This document shows, piece after piece, positions 18,492 through 27,280 of a stretch of DNA of 51,536 nucleotides (the first letter of the stretch is position 1; every line of letters starts with the position of its first letter). Both the position numbers and the translations under genes were made by a program. The stretch covers positions 1 to 51,536 of the forward strand of contig LBWG01000003.1 of the NCBI GenBank assembly GCA_000993535.1, given 5' to 3'. This stretch comes from Candidatus Uhrbacteria bacterium GW2011_GWF2_39_13. GTDB taxonomy: Bacteria; Patescibacteriota; Patescibacteriia; UBA9934; GWF2-40-263. A model generated the notes under the pieces. The model saw nothing but the letters and a program-made list of their open reading frames with translations. It was not told where the DNA came from and ran no database searches.

Positions 18492-19016
18492 ATGCCAAAA
18501 ACACGTGCACAAAAATCTGAAATTATTGATGAGCTTGCTGACAAACTTGCTCACATTAAATCCGCGGTATTTACCAAAGTGTCTGGCTACACCATGGAAG
18601 ACGCAAATAGCCTTCGAGAAAAAGGACGTGCTGTAGGAGTCGAGGTTATTGTGGCTAAAAAGACTCTTCTTGTCCGAGCTCTGGAGAATAATGGTTTCAA
18701 GATCGATCGAAAGGATCTCGAGGGCAGTATTCTTACCACGTTTGGATTCAACGATGAGGTGGCGGCTGCCAAACTCATTGCTGATTTTGCCAAAGAGCGT
18801 GAGCAGATGGTTATTGTCGGAGGAATTCTTGAGGGGGCGTTTGTCGGATCTTCTGCCATAAAACAATTAGCCACACTTCCAAGCAAAGAACAATTGCTCG
18901 CGCAACTGGTGCGAACCATCAATGGACCTTTGTCTGGATTCGTCCAAGTCCTTGCAGGTAATCTACGCAATTTCGTTTCTGTCCTTAATGCGATTAAAGA
19001 CACAAAAGGAGTTTAA
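18492..19016 (+). CDS. rplJ: 50S ribosomal protein L10
   Basis: KSEIIDELADKLAHIKSAVFTKVSGYTMEDANSLREKGRAVGVEVIVAKKTLLVRAL; precedes L7/L12. Confidence 0.93.
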   Translation: MPKTRAQKSEIIDELADKLAHIKSAVFTKVSGYTMEDANSLREKGRAVGVEVIVAKKTLLVRALENNGFKIDRKDLEGSILTTFGFNDEVAAAKLIADFAKEREQMVIVGGILEGAFVGSSAIKQLATLPSKEQLLAQLVRTINGPLSGFVQVLAGNLRNFVSVLNAIKDTKGV

Positions 19017-19043
19017 TTTATTCATTTCAATTTAAAAAAGAAT

Positions 19044-19457
19044 ATGTCAGAAGAAACAACCACCAAAGAGGCCGTTGTCGTTCCAGAAAAGTTTAAGAGT
19101 TTAGTAGAGACCATTGAAAAAATGTCTGTATTGGACCTTGCAGATCTTGTAAAGGTTCTCGAAGATAAGTTCGGAGTAAGCGCTGCTGCTCCTGCCATGA
19201 TGATGGCTATGGGTCCTGCTGCCGGCGCCGCCGTTGTTGAAGAACAAACAGAATTTACGGTTGAAATTACCAGTTCTGGAGCCAACAAAATCAATGTGAT
19301 CAAAGCGGTTCGCGCGATCACAGCCCTTGGACTTAAAGAAGCAAAGGATCTTGTCGATGCCGCCCCTTCTGTTGTAAAAGAAGGTCTTTCAAAGGAACAG
19401 GCTGCAGAAATGAAGAAACAGCTTGAAGATGCTGGTGCAACGGTTACTCTCAAGTAA
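19044..19457 (+). CDS. rplL: 50S ribosomal protein L7/L12
   Basis: [67 protein letters not shown]. Confidence 0.97.
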   Translation: MSEETTTKEAVVVPEKFKSLVETIEKMSVLDLADLVKVLEDKFGVSAAAPAMMMAMGPAAGAAVVEEQTEFTVEITSSGANKINVIKAVRAITALGLKEAKDLVDAAPSVVKEGLSKEQAAEMKKQLEDAGATVTLK

Positions 19458-19466
19458 ATCAGAAAA

Positions 19467-19502
19467 TAAAAAATCCCAGAGTTTTCACTCCGGGATTTTT
19501 TA
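19467..19502. terminator. bidirectional terminator after rplL
   Basis: AAAAAATCCCAGAGTTTTCACTCCGGGATTTTTT. Confidence 0.75.
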
Positions 19503-19892
19503 TTTTATACGATTGAGTTGAACGCCTTCTAAAAAGAGGATGTCAGGATTATCTGTTGTCCTGATGACCATGACGTACGTCTTTTGATTGTTATCAAATG
19601 TTTTTTCTACCTCGATGGAGCCATCCAAGTAGCGTTGAGTTATTCGATAGGTTCCTTCTTCTTTATAGTCTGTTCCCGTTTTAAGATTATAGGAACCGTT
19701 AGAAAATTCATACTCCATAAACCATTCAAAACCATCTGCACTGGTTCCTCCTGCGTGCCAACGACCTGTCAGCTCATCTTCTACGACAAGAGTAATCGTT
19801 CCTTTTTCAGAATGAATTTTTGGCCACAAGAACAATCCTCCCACGACGAGAATAGTTACAACAAAAACAAGGATGTGATGGTGTCGTTTCAT
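19500..19892 (-). CDS. membrane-anchored hypothetical protein
   Basis: 130 aa, N-terminal TM helix (ILVFVVTILVVGGLFLW). Confidence 0.55.
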   Translation of the reverse strand: MKRHHHILVFVVTILVVGGLFLWPKIHSEKGTITLVVEDELTGRWHAGGTSADGFEWFMEYEFSNGSYNLKTGTDYKEEGTYRITQRYLDGSIEVEKTFDNNQKTYVMVIRTTDNPDILFLEGVQLNRIK

Positions 19893-22111
19893 AATGATTT
19901 GATATGGCTGGCAGCAATGGAATAAAGTTTTGACCCCGCAAGAAGATAGATGGTATAGCCCGCTTCATCAGCAGTGAAATCAGTGAGTCCGATAAAGGCG
20001 TCTGAACGGTATTGAACGACAAACAGTCCTGTTTGTTTATCAAAAACAATAACGCGTTGTGTAGAGGGTTCTAGAATATAGATAAACGGACTCTGAGCAC
20101 TTGTCCAAATTTTTGTTGCAGAACTGATTCTTGGATCTACCGTTCCCGTTTTCCATTCTTCTTCATTTCCATTTGAAAATTTAACCACAGATCCATCTTT
20201 TATAAGAACGAAAATATTTCCGTCGATGGTCAGAGAAACAGCTTGTTCCAATGAAGAGATTTTTGATTTAATCCAAGAAGATTCATCGGTAAAAGAAGAT
20301 CCACTGTGATTAAAACGAATAATTTGACCTTCTATTTCTGATAGATCTGGTTTCAAAAGATAGAGTCTATTTGCGTAGGCTTCCAGATCGACCCATTGGT
20401 CATCCGCGATAGGAAGGGAGCTTACTTCTTTTTTTTCTAGAGAGATTCCATAGACGGATCCGTTTTCACTCAAGACAGAGAACTGACCGTTTTCTTCGTT
20501 TGTTGTGGCTATAGAGGATGACAATCCTTCTGTTGATGTCACAGCAACATCAAATCGTTTTTGAGAAGAATTATAGGTATACACGCGACCATCTGAAGCA
20601 ATGACAGAAATAATTCCAGCATCAAATACAAGATTATTACCGAAAACCCCATCTGCGACGTTTTCTAGATCAGCGAGTAAGGGAGGATTGGGAACTGTAA
20701 TTAAATGACGAATCTCATTGAGCGCGGTCTGAAGATTCTGATTTAATTCTTGATTTTTTTCTTCTCTTGCAGGGGTATTTACAGGGAGAATTTCAATCAA
20801 TGTTTGAGCGTTAACATAAAGGCTGCGTGCTTGATTCTCGTCTTTATAAATGACTGCACCCGCTGCACGTTCCATAATATCTTCAATTTGGGCGAGTTTT
20901 TCTTGATAAGCGGTTTCTTCTTGTGAACGAGCTTGTGACTTTGCCATTGTGGAGATTCCTAGGATGAGAATGAGAATACCAATCACCACGCCTCCTGTGA
21001 GATATTTTGTCGATTGAGGTAGATTGCGCATTCGTTCAGATAAAGATCGCAGTTTCCCTCGTAGGTGGACATGTTTTATTTCAACCTTTTTTTTCAACAT
21101 TTCTCGTTCGTCTTTATTTTTTAAGACAAATATTGTACGTGATACATATTTCAAGACGATTTTTAGGAAAAATAAAAGAAGTTTCCATAAACTCCTTCCT
21201 GTTCGTTTGAGAAAATCTTTAAGGGTTCCTTGATTTTGAAGATCTTTTAAAATTCGTGATCGGGAATCTGTTTTAGATTGAATGAAACTAAAAAGTTTTT
21301 TTAACCAATGAAAGATATTAGGACGTTGATCGTCTAAAAGCCATTCAGTTGTTTGTTCCGTGGAGTTCATTTTTTCTACGGAGAGATTTGATTGTGGAAT
21401 GGCCGTTGATGATTTTTGTTCGTTTGTGGGTTGGGAGGTTTCTTCTCCAATTTTGATAATAGTAAGAAGCATTCCATCATTATGTGGAAAATATTGACGA
21501 ATTTTTTCAACAGAACTGATAGGGGGAAGGGTAGAAAGAATTTCGTTGAGTTCATCAACGGGGAGTGTTCGTTGGAGATCTTTATCTGTGATGCAAAAAA
21601 TATCACCTGGATGAAAATCTCCATCCAGAACCACAGCAAATGTTTTTTCCCATGTTGGAAGAGATTGTTCTGTTTGTAAACCGCGAAAAAGATTAAAGAC
21701 TTGGTATCGCTGAGAAGATTTCTTGTGAAGAAAAAGAGCAACGAGTTCTCCTGTCCCAGAGAGATACATTTCTTGGGATGAAGCAATTCCTACAACAGCA
21801 TGAAGTTGTTCTATAGGAATACTCCAATGACCTTCTCGCACGTGTTTCGCTAAGATTTCATTTAATGCACCCAGGAATTGTTCAAAACGATGTTGGGTAT
21901 TTGCTTCCTTTCCAAAAGATTCAGCAAGTCTGTGTATTTGATCTCCCAGAACCTCTAAAAGTAATTCAGAATCTGCATTCTCTTTTTTGGTGTAGGCGAG
22001 AAGGAAGACAAATCCACTCCGTTCCGCAACGGGAAGAAGTAATGAAATTCCCCGGATACGTTCATCTGGGGTTTGGGGATTATAAGACGCGCCTTTGATC
22101 TCACCTGTCAT
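19889..22111 (-). CDS. large membrane protein; possible PP2C-like N-terminal domain and propeller-like C-terminal domain
   Basis: 740 aa; VVLDGDFHPGDIFCITDKDL; TM segment LTGGVVIGILILILGIST; repeated extracellular motifs. Domain names are tentative. Confidence 0.55.
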   Translation of the reverse strand: MTGEIKGASYNPQTPDERIRGISLLLPVAERSGFVFLLAYTKKENADSELLLEVLGDQIHRLAESFGKEANTQHRFEQFLGALNEILAKHVREGHWSIPIEQLHAVVGIASSQEMYLSGTGELVALFLHKKSSQRYQVFNLFRGLQTEQSLPTWEKTFAVVLDGDFHPGDIFCITDKDLQRTLPVDELNEILSTLPPISSVEKIRQYFPHNDGMLLTIIKIGEETSQPTNEQKSSTAIPQSNLSVEKMNSTEQTTEWLLDDQRPNIFHWLKKLFSFIQSKTDSRSRILKDLQNQGTLKDFLKRTGRSLWKLLLFFLKIVLKYVSRTIFVLKNKDEREMLKKKVEIKHVHLRGKLRSLSERMRNLPQSTKYLTGGVVIGILILILGISTMAKSQARSQEETAYQEKLAQIEDIMERAAGAVIYKDENQARSLYVNAQTLIEILPVNTPAREEKNQELNQNLQTALNEIRHLITVPNPPLLADLENVADGVFGNNLVFDAGIISVIASDGRVYTYNSSQKRFDVAVTSTEGLSSSIATTNEENGQFSVLSENGSVYGISLEKKEVSSLPIADDQWVDLEAYANRLYLLKPDLSEIEGQIIRFNHSGSSFTDESSWIKSKISSLEQAVSLTIDGNIFVLIKDGSVVKFSNGNEEEWKTGTVDPRISSATKIWTSAQSPFIYILEPSTQRVIVFDKQTGLFVVQYRSDAFIGLTDFTADEAGYTIYLLAGSKLYSIAASHIKSL

Positions 22112-22169
22112 AGAGTTGCCCTCATATGCTCATTTGTGTACATTATACCTATATGTTTGGAGGGTGCAA

Positions 22170-22784
22170 ATGAAGAATATGAACAAAAAACCTTTTAAAC
22201 TCGAACAGATGTTTGGCTCTAAGACACGAGCCAGGCTTATGGCGTTGTTTCTTCAACAACCTCAGGACACTTTTTTTGTTCGAGAACTGACACGTAGAAT
22301 AGATGCACAACTGAATTCTGTCAGGCGTGAGCTTAAAAATTTGGTTCAATTAGGTTTTTTATCTGAAAAACAAGGTTTACAAAAAGAGTCAAACCGACTT
22401 TCAGATAAAAAGAAGTATTATTGTGTGAATCAAGATTTTATTCTTTTTGAAGATCTCCGATCACTTTTTCAAAAAGTTCAAATTCTTCTGAAACAAAATC
22501 TTGTCCAAGATATTCAGGAAAGAGGACATATTGACTACTTTGCGTTTACAGGGAGGTTTGTTGATGCCTCTGATATCGCTACGGATATTTTTATTGTGGG
22601 TTCCATTGCACAGGAAGATTTAGAAAAAATGATCAGTAAATTTGAAGAAGAGATTCCTTATGAAATTAACTACACGTTGATGACGAAAGAGGAGTTTCTG
22701 GATCGCCGTCAGGTTGCCGACCGTTTCCTCCTCTCCATTTTAAATGGGGAGCGAGTGGTGATGATCGACCGTATTCGTTCTTAA
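22170..22784 (+). CDS. winged-helix transcriptional regulator
   Basis: GSKTRARLMALFLQQPQDTFFVRELTRRIDAQLNSVRRELKNLVQLGFL. Confidence 0.7.
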   Translation: MKNMNKKPFKLEQMFGSKTRARLMALFLQQPQDTFFVRELTRRIDAQLNSVRRELKNLVQLGFLSEKQGLQKESNRLSDKKKYYCVNQDFILFEDLRSLFQKVQILLKQNLVQDIQERGHIDYFAFTGRFVDASDIATDIFIVGSIAQEDLEKMISKFEEEIPYEINYTLMTKEEFLDRRQVADRFLLSILNGERVVMIDRIRS

Positions 22785-22787
22785 TCT

Positions 22788-23192
22788 ATGTTTCTTGTTA
22801 TTTGCGCTCAGGATATTCAGGCTATTTCTTTTGGGATCCTTCAGGAAGGTCATCTTGTAAAACAGAAACGGTTTGATGCTTTGCCTGAGAAGTACCTTCA
22901 TTCATTAGATGAAACATTGAAAGAATGGGGAGTGATAGATAAGCAAGAATTTGAAGGGGTGATCGTTGTAACAGGTCCTGGTTCTTTTACAGCTAGTCGA
23001 GTCAGTACCACGATTGCTAACGGTTTTGCTTTTACGAGATCTATTCCAGTCATCGGTCTTTCCAATCCAAATCATCTAGATTTAGAATCACTGTTGTCTT
23101 TAAATGATGAGGTGAATACGGGTGTTCATTTTGTTATCCCGACGTATAATCGTCCACCAAGTATTACTGTAGCAAACCATGAGAATTTTTAA
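22788..23192 (+). CDS. tsaB: short TsaB-like protein (tRNA t6A biosynthesis)
   Basis: VVTGPGSFTASRVSTTIANGFAFTRSIPVIGLSN; only 134 aa. Confidence 0.7.
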   Translation: MFLVICAQDIQAISFGILQEGHLVKQKRFDALPEKYLHSLDETLKEWGVIDKQEFEGVIVVTGPGSFTASRVSTTIANGFAFTRSIPVIGLSNPNHLDLESLLSLNDEVNTGVHFVIPTYNRPPSITVANHENF

Positions 23193-23219
23193 TCCCTTTA
23201 TTTTTTTAAGTTATTTTTT

Positions 23220-23900
23220 ATGTCTTTTACCCAACAAATTTTTCAAGGACCTCTCTTAGAGCTTTGGGAGACGATTGTAGCTTATTTGCCAAATCTTATC
23301 GGTGCTCTTTTTGTTTTTTGTATTGGTGTCACCATCGCATTGGTGTTATGTCGTGTTGTTGTGAAGATCATCGCCCTCTTGCGTGTTGACGAGCTTTCAA
23401 AACGTCTTGAGATTACCAGTCAATTTCAACGATTTGGTTTGCGTTTGCATATAGGAGAATTATTGGGTTGGATTGTAAAATGGTTTTTTATTATTATTGC
23501 TCTTATTGCTGCCACAGACATTCTTGGATGGGATCAAGTGACGAATTATTTGCAAAGAGTCGTGTTATTTATTCCAAACGTTATTATTGCCGTGATTATT
23601 CTATTAGCTGGTATCCTGTTAGGGAATTTTGTTCAACGTGTGGTGAAAACAGCCGTAGAAGCAGCACATCTTGCCTCTGCAGATCTTCTTTCTGGAATGG
23701 CAAAATGGGCTATCCTCGTTTTTAGTTTCATGGCGGCACTTGTCCAACTTCAGATTGCTCCAGAGCTTATACGCGTATTATTTACGGGTCTCATTGCCAT
23801 GATCTCTATTGCTGGAGGTTTAGCCTTTGGTCTTGGTGGTAAAGAACACGCTCATCGGTTTTTGGATCGACTTAAAAACGATATTTCTTCAGATCAATAA
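23220..23900 (+). CDS. MscS-like conserved-TM-helix mechanosensitive channel family protein
   Basis: LPNLIGALFVFCIGVTIALVLCRVV; FIPNVIIAVIILLAGILLGNFVQRVVK; AGGLAFGLGGKEHAHRFLDRLK. Confidence 0.75.
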   Translation: MSFTQQIFQGPLLELWETIVAYLPNLIGALFVFCIGVTIALVLCRVVVKIIALLRVDELSKRLEITSQFQRFGLRLHIGELLGWIVKWFFIIIALIAATDILGWDQVTNYLQRVVLFIPNVIIAVIILLAGILLGNFVQRVVKTAVEAAHLASADLLSGMAKWAILVFSFMAALVQLQIAPELIRVLFTGLIAMISIAGGLAFGLGGKEHAHRFLDRLKNDISSDQ

Positions 23901-25385
23901 ATGCATAAACCTTATCGTTACGGTCAGTTACGTTTTTGGGAAATGTTCCCCGGTCTCTTGGTTTGGGGGACTTTTTCCATTGCATTAATACTGACGTTCA
24001 TTAAACCTCTCTGGTTAGTGGTTTTTATTTTAGTTTTTGACCTTCTTTGGTTGTATCGGGTTATTTATTTCAATATTTTTGTCCTTATTTCTTGGAGACG
24101 TTATAAAAAGGTCCAGAAGAAAGATTGGCAGGCTCTCTTGCCATCGCTTCCTGGAGCGAAGAATATTTATCATCTTATTTTTTTACCGACCTATAAAGAG
24201 AGTTACGAGATCGTTCGATCAACTCTTCGTGCGTTAAAGGAGAATGATTTTCCAAATGAACGATTGATGATTTTGTTGGGAGGGGAGGAAGCAGATAAGG
24301 AAGTTTTTGAGAAAGTGAGTCATCGAGCTGAACAAGAATTTGGTTCAACGTTTAAATATTTTGGTGTGACGATTCATCCTAAAGATCTTTCTGGCGAGAT
24401 TCCAGGTAAAGGTTCTAATTTAAATTGGATGGGACATAAAATGGAGGAAAGACTCAAAGAATATTTTTCTGAAATTCCAGATGAAGACATTGTGGTTTCG
24501 GCGTTTGATATTGATACAGTTGCTCATCCGTCCTATTTTTCTTATCTCACCTATCTTTACTGTACGGTTCCCAATCCTACGCACTCTTCCTATCAACCGA
24601 TCGCTCTTTTTTCGAATAATATTTGGACGGCTTCTGCACCCGTTCGTATCGGCGCCTTTGGTACAACATTTTGGCTTTTTGGAGAACTGGCTCGGGCGGA
24701 TCGTCTTTGGACATTTTCATCGCACTCGATGCCATGGAAAATGTTAAAGGATGTACGCTTTTGGCAGAAAGATATCGTCAGTGAAGATTCGCGTATTTTT
24801 ATGCAGGCTTTTTTGCATTATCATGGGGATTATCGTGTGACTCCTATGTTTTTACCGGTCTCTATGGATGCTGTGGCAGGAAAATCTTACCTGGGATCTC
24901 TTAAAGGATTGTATATTCAAATGCGCAGATGGGCTTGGGGGGTTGAGCATCTTCCTTATATCATTGATGGGTTTGCTCATGATAAGCAGATTCCTTTAGG
25001 CAAAAAGATTCGTTATGTCTTTAATCATATTGAGGGAATGTATACTTGGGCTACGGCTCCAATTATCATGTTTGTTCTTGGATGGCTTCCTTTGACTCTT
25101 ACAAGAGGACAAACAAATGTTCTGATCCAATCAGCTCCATTTACCCTTGAACAACTTATGCAATTGGCCATGATCGGTATTTTTACTTCTGCGAGTATTT
25201 CTCTGACTCTCCTTCCGAGACGTCCTGAGAGGGTAGGAAAACACACATGGCTTATTATGGGTTTACAATGGATCTTACTTCCTGTGACCTTTATCTTTTT
25301 TGGTTCCTTTCCAGCTATTGATGCTCAAACTCGTTTGATGTTAGGAAATTATTTAGGGTTTAACGTAACGAAAAAAAATAGATAA
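23901..25385 (+). CDS. membrane glycosyltransferase, GT2-like
   Basis: FLPTYKESYEIVRSTLRALKENDFP, SAFDIDTVAHPSYF, SEDSRIFMQAFLHY, MRRWAWGVEHLPYI, several TM helices. Confidence 0.8.
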   Translation: MHKPYRYGQLRFWEMFPGLLVWGTFSIALILTFIKPLWLVVFILVFDLLWLYRVIYFNIFVLISWRRYKKVQKKDWQALLPSLPGAKNIYHLIFLPTYKESYEIVRSTLRALKENDFPNERLMILLGGEEADKEVFEKVSHRAEQEFGSTFKYFGVTIHPKDLSGEIPGKGSNLNWMGHKMEERLKEYFSEIPDEDIVVSAFDIDTVAHPSYFSYLTYLYCTVPNPTHSSYQPIALFSNNIWTASAPVRIGAFGTTFWLFGELARADRLWTFSSHSMPWKMLKDVRFWQKDIVSEDSRIFMQAFLHYHGDYRVTPMFLPVSMDAVAGKSYLGSLKGLYIQMRRWAWGVEHLPYIIDGFAHDKQIPLGKKIRYVFNHIEGMYTWATAPIIMFVLGWLPLTLTRGQTNVLIQSAPFTLEQLMQLAMIGIFTSASISLTLLPRRPERVGKHTWLIMGLQWILLPVTFIFFGSFPAIDAQTRLMLGNYLGFNVTKKNR

Positions 25386-25397
25386 TATAGAAGGTGT

Positions 25398-26450
25398 ATG
25401 AATGATCCACTGATGAGTATCCATATTGTTACTTGGAATTCGATGAGATTTCTTCCAGAGCTATTGAAATCGATTACAGAACAGACCTTTAAAGAGATAA
25501 ATGTTCTTATTATTGATAATGCTTCAAGTGATGGTGTTGAGAATTTTGTCAAAGAGCATTATCCAGATATTGTTTTTATACGCAATGCCAGAAATCTTGG
25601 TTTTTCAGCAGCTCATAATCAAGGTATCCGCTACGCCATTGAACATTGGTCTGAGGGAGCGTTACAAAATCGATTTATTCTCTTAACCAATCCAGACATC
25701 ATTTTTACTCCTACGTATCTTGAGGAATTAATGAATGCGACACACACACATCCTCACGTTGCGAGTTTTGGGGGCAAACTTCTGAGGGCTTTTGGAGAAA
25801 ATACGGGCGATGAGGTGTTCAAGCAAACCGTTCGTTCTGACCGTTTAGATTCCGTGGGACTTCATCCACACAGAAATTGTACAGTGACTGATCGTGGAGC
25901 TGGAGAATTAGATCAAGGTCAGTATGACGAAGAAACCTTTGTCTTTGGTATTTCTGGAGCTCTTGTCTTACTTCGCGCTGCCTCTTTGGAGGATGTTCGT
26001 TATGAAGATGAAATTTTAGATCACGATTTTTTTGCCTATAAAGAAGATGTAGATCTTGCTTGGCGTCTACAACAAGCAGGTTGGGATGCTCTGTATGTTC
26101 CTCGTGCGGTTGCCTATCATTATCGTGGAATGTATGGTCCAGAAAAAAGCGGTCTTTGGCAGCGTTTGCGTAATCATCGCACAAAATCTTCTTTGCGAAA
26201 TTTTTTTTCAACAAGAAATCACTGGCTGATGCTGATAAAGAATATACGTACTGGTCATTTTTTCCTTGCTCTTCCTTGGATAGGATTGTACGAAGGAGGA
26301 AGGTTTTTCTATGTTTTGTTTTTTGAACATTCAGGTTTTCGAACCATAAAGGAGACGATTCTGTTGTTTCCGGTGATGTTAAAAAAACGTACACAGTTGT
26401 TTAAAAAAGCAAAACGTTCTGCGAAAGAACTTCGTCATTGGTTTGTATGA
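25398..26450 (+). CDS. family 2 glycosyltransferase
   Basis: SIHIVTWNSMRFLPELLKSITEQTFKEINVLIIDNASSDGV; ARNLGFSAAHNQGI; LLTNPDIIF. Confidence 0.88.
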   Translation: MNDPLMSIHIVTWNSMRFLPELLKSITEQTFKEINVLIIDNASSDGVENFVKEHYPDIVFIRNARNLGFSAAHNQGIRYAIEHWSEGALQNRFILLTNPDIIFTPTYLEELMNATHTHPHVASFGGKLLRAFGENTGDEVFKQTVRSDRLDSVGLHPHRNCTVTDRGAGELDQGQYDEETFVFGISGALVLLRAASLEDVRYEDEILDHDFFAYKEDVDLAWRLQQAGWDALYVPRAVAYHYRGMYGPEKSGLWQRLRNHRTKSSLRNFFSTRNHWLMLIKNIRTGHFFLALPWIGLYEGGRFFYVLFFEHSGFRTIKETILLFPVMLKKRTQLFKKAKRSAKELRHWFV

Positions 26451-27280
26451 TTGACGTTTCTATTCTCATTGTTCACCACAATACTCCAGGGTTATTGCGA
26501 CAGACTCTCAAAGGAATTCGTCGGGTTGCCCCTCACCTTTCTTATGAAGTGATTGTCGTTGATAATAATCTTAAGATGCCTGTTGGTCAGATGATCGCCC
26601 AAGAATTTCCAGAAACCATTTATCTGATTCAAGAAGACAATGTTGGTTTTGGCCGTGGGATGAATGCGGCAATGAAAGTTGCCAAGGGGACGTATTTCTT
26701 TATTTTTAATCCGGATATGATCCTGATGCCAGAGGCTCTGGAACATCTGAGAGCCTTTATGGATTCTCATCCAACGGTTGGAATGCTGGGGCCACGACTT
26801 TCTCATCCAGACGGATCGTTACAATATAGTGCCTATCGATTCATGGATCCTTTGGTTATTCTTTATCGTCGTGTTCCATTTTTAAGATCATTGTCTTTTG
26901 CTAAACGCTGTGTTGATGCTTATTTAATGGTTGAAGAAGATCGTGAGAAAACGCGTGATGTTGATTATCTTTTGGGAGCTGCTTTGTTTGTTCGTTCTCA
27001 GGTCGTAAAGGAAGTGGGAGGATTTGATCCCGTTTTTTTTATGTATTTTGAAGATCAAGATTGGTGTCGTCGTTTTTGGGAGGCTGGTTGGAGAGTCGTG
27101 TATTATCCTCGCGTGAGTCTGATTCATTATCATCGTCGTGAGACAGCGGAAGGGGGATTTTTAAAACAGCTTTTAAACCCGTTGACCTGGATCCAGATGA
27201 AAAGTGCTCTTTATTACTATAAGAAGTATCATAAGAGACATGTCGCACACAACAAATTTTCTTCATTCAATAGAGACTGA
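26447..27280 (+). CDS. family 2 glycosyltransferase
   Basis: VSILIVHHNTPGLLRQTLKGI; VIVVDNN; DNVGFGRGMNAAM; FIFNPDM; LGAALFVRSQVVKEVGGFDPVFFMYFEDQDWCRRFWEAGW. Confidence 0.9.
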   Translation: MIDVSILIVHHNTPGLLRQTLKGIRRVAPHLSYEVIVVDNNLKMPVGQMIAQEFPETIYLIQEDNVGFGRGMNAAMKVAKGTYFFIFNPDMILMPEALEHLRAFMDSHPTVGMLGPRLSHPDGSLQYSAYRFMDPLVILYRRVPFLRSLSFAKRCVDAYLMVEEDREKTRDVDYLLGAALFVRSQVVKEVGGFDPVFFMYFEDQDWCRRFWEAGWRVVYYPRVSLIHYHRRETAEGGFLKQLLNPLTWIQMKSALYYYKKYHKRHVAHNKFSSFNRD

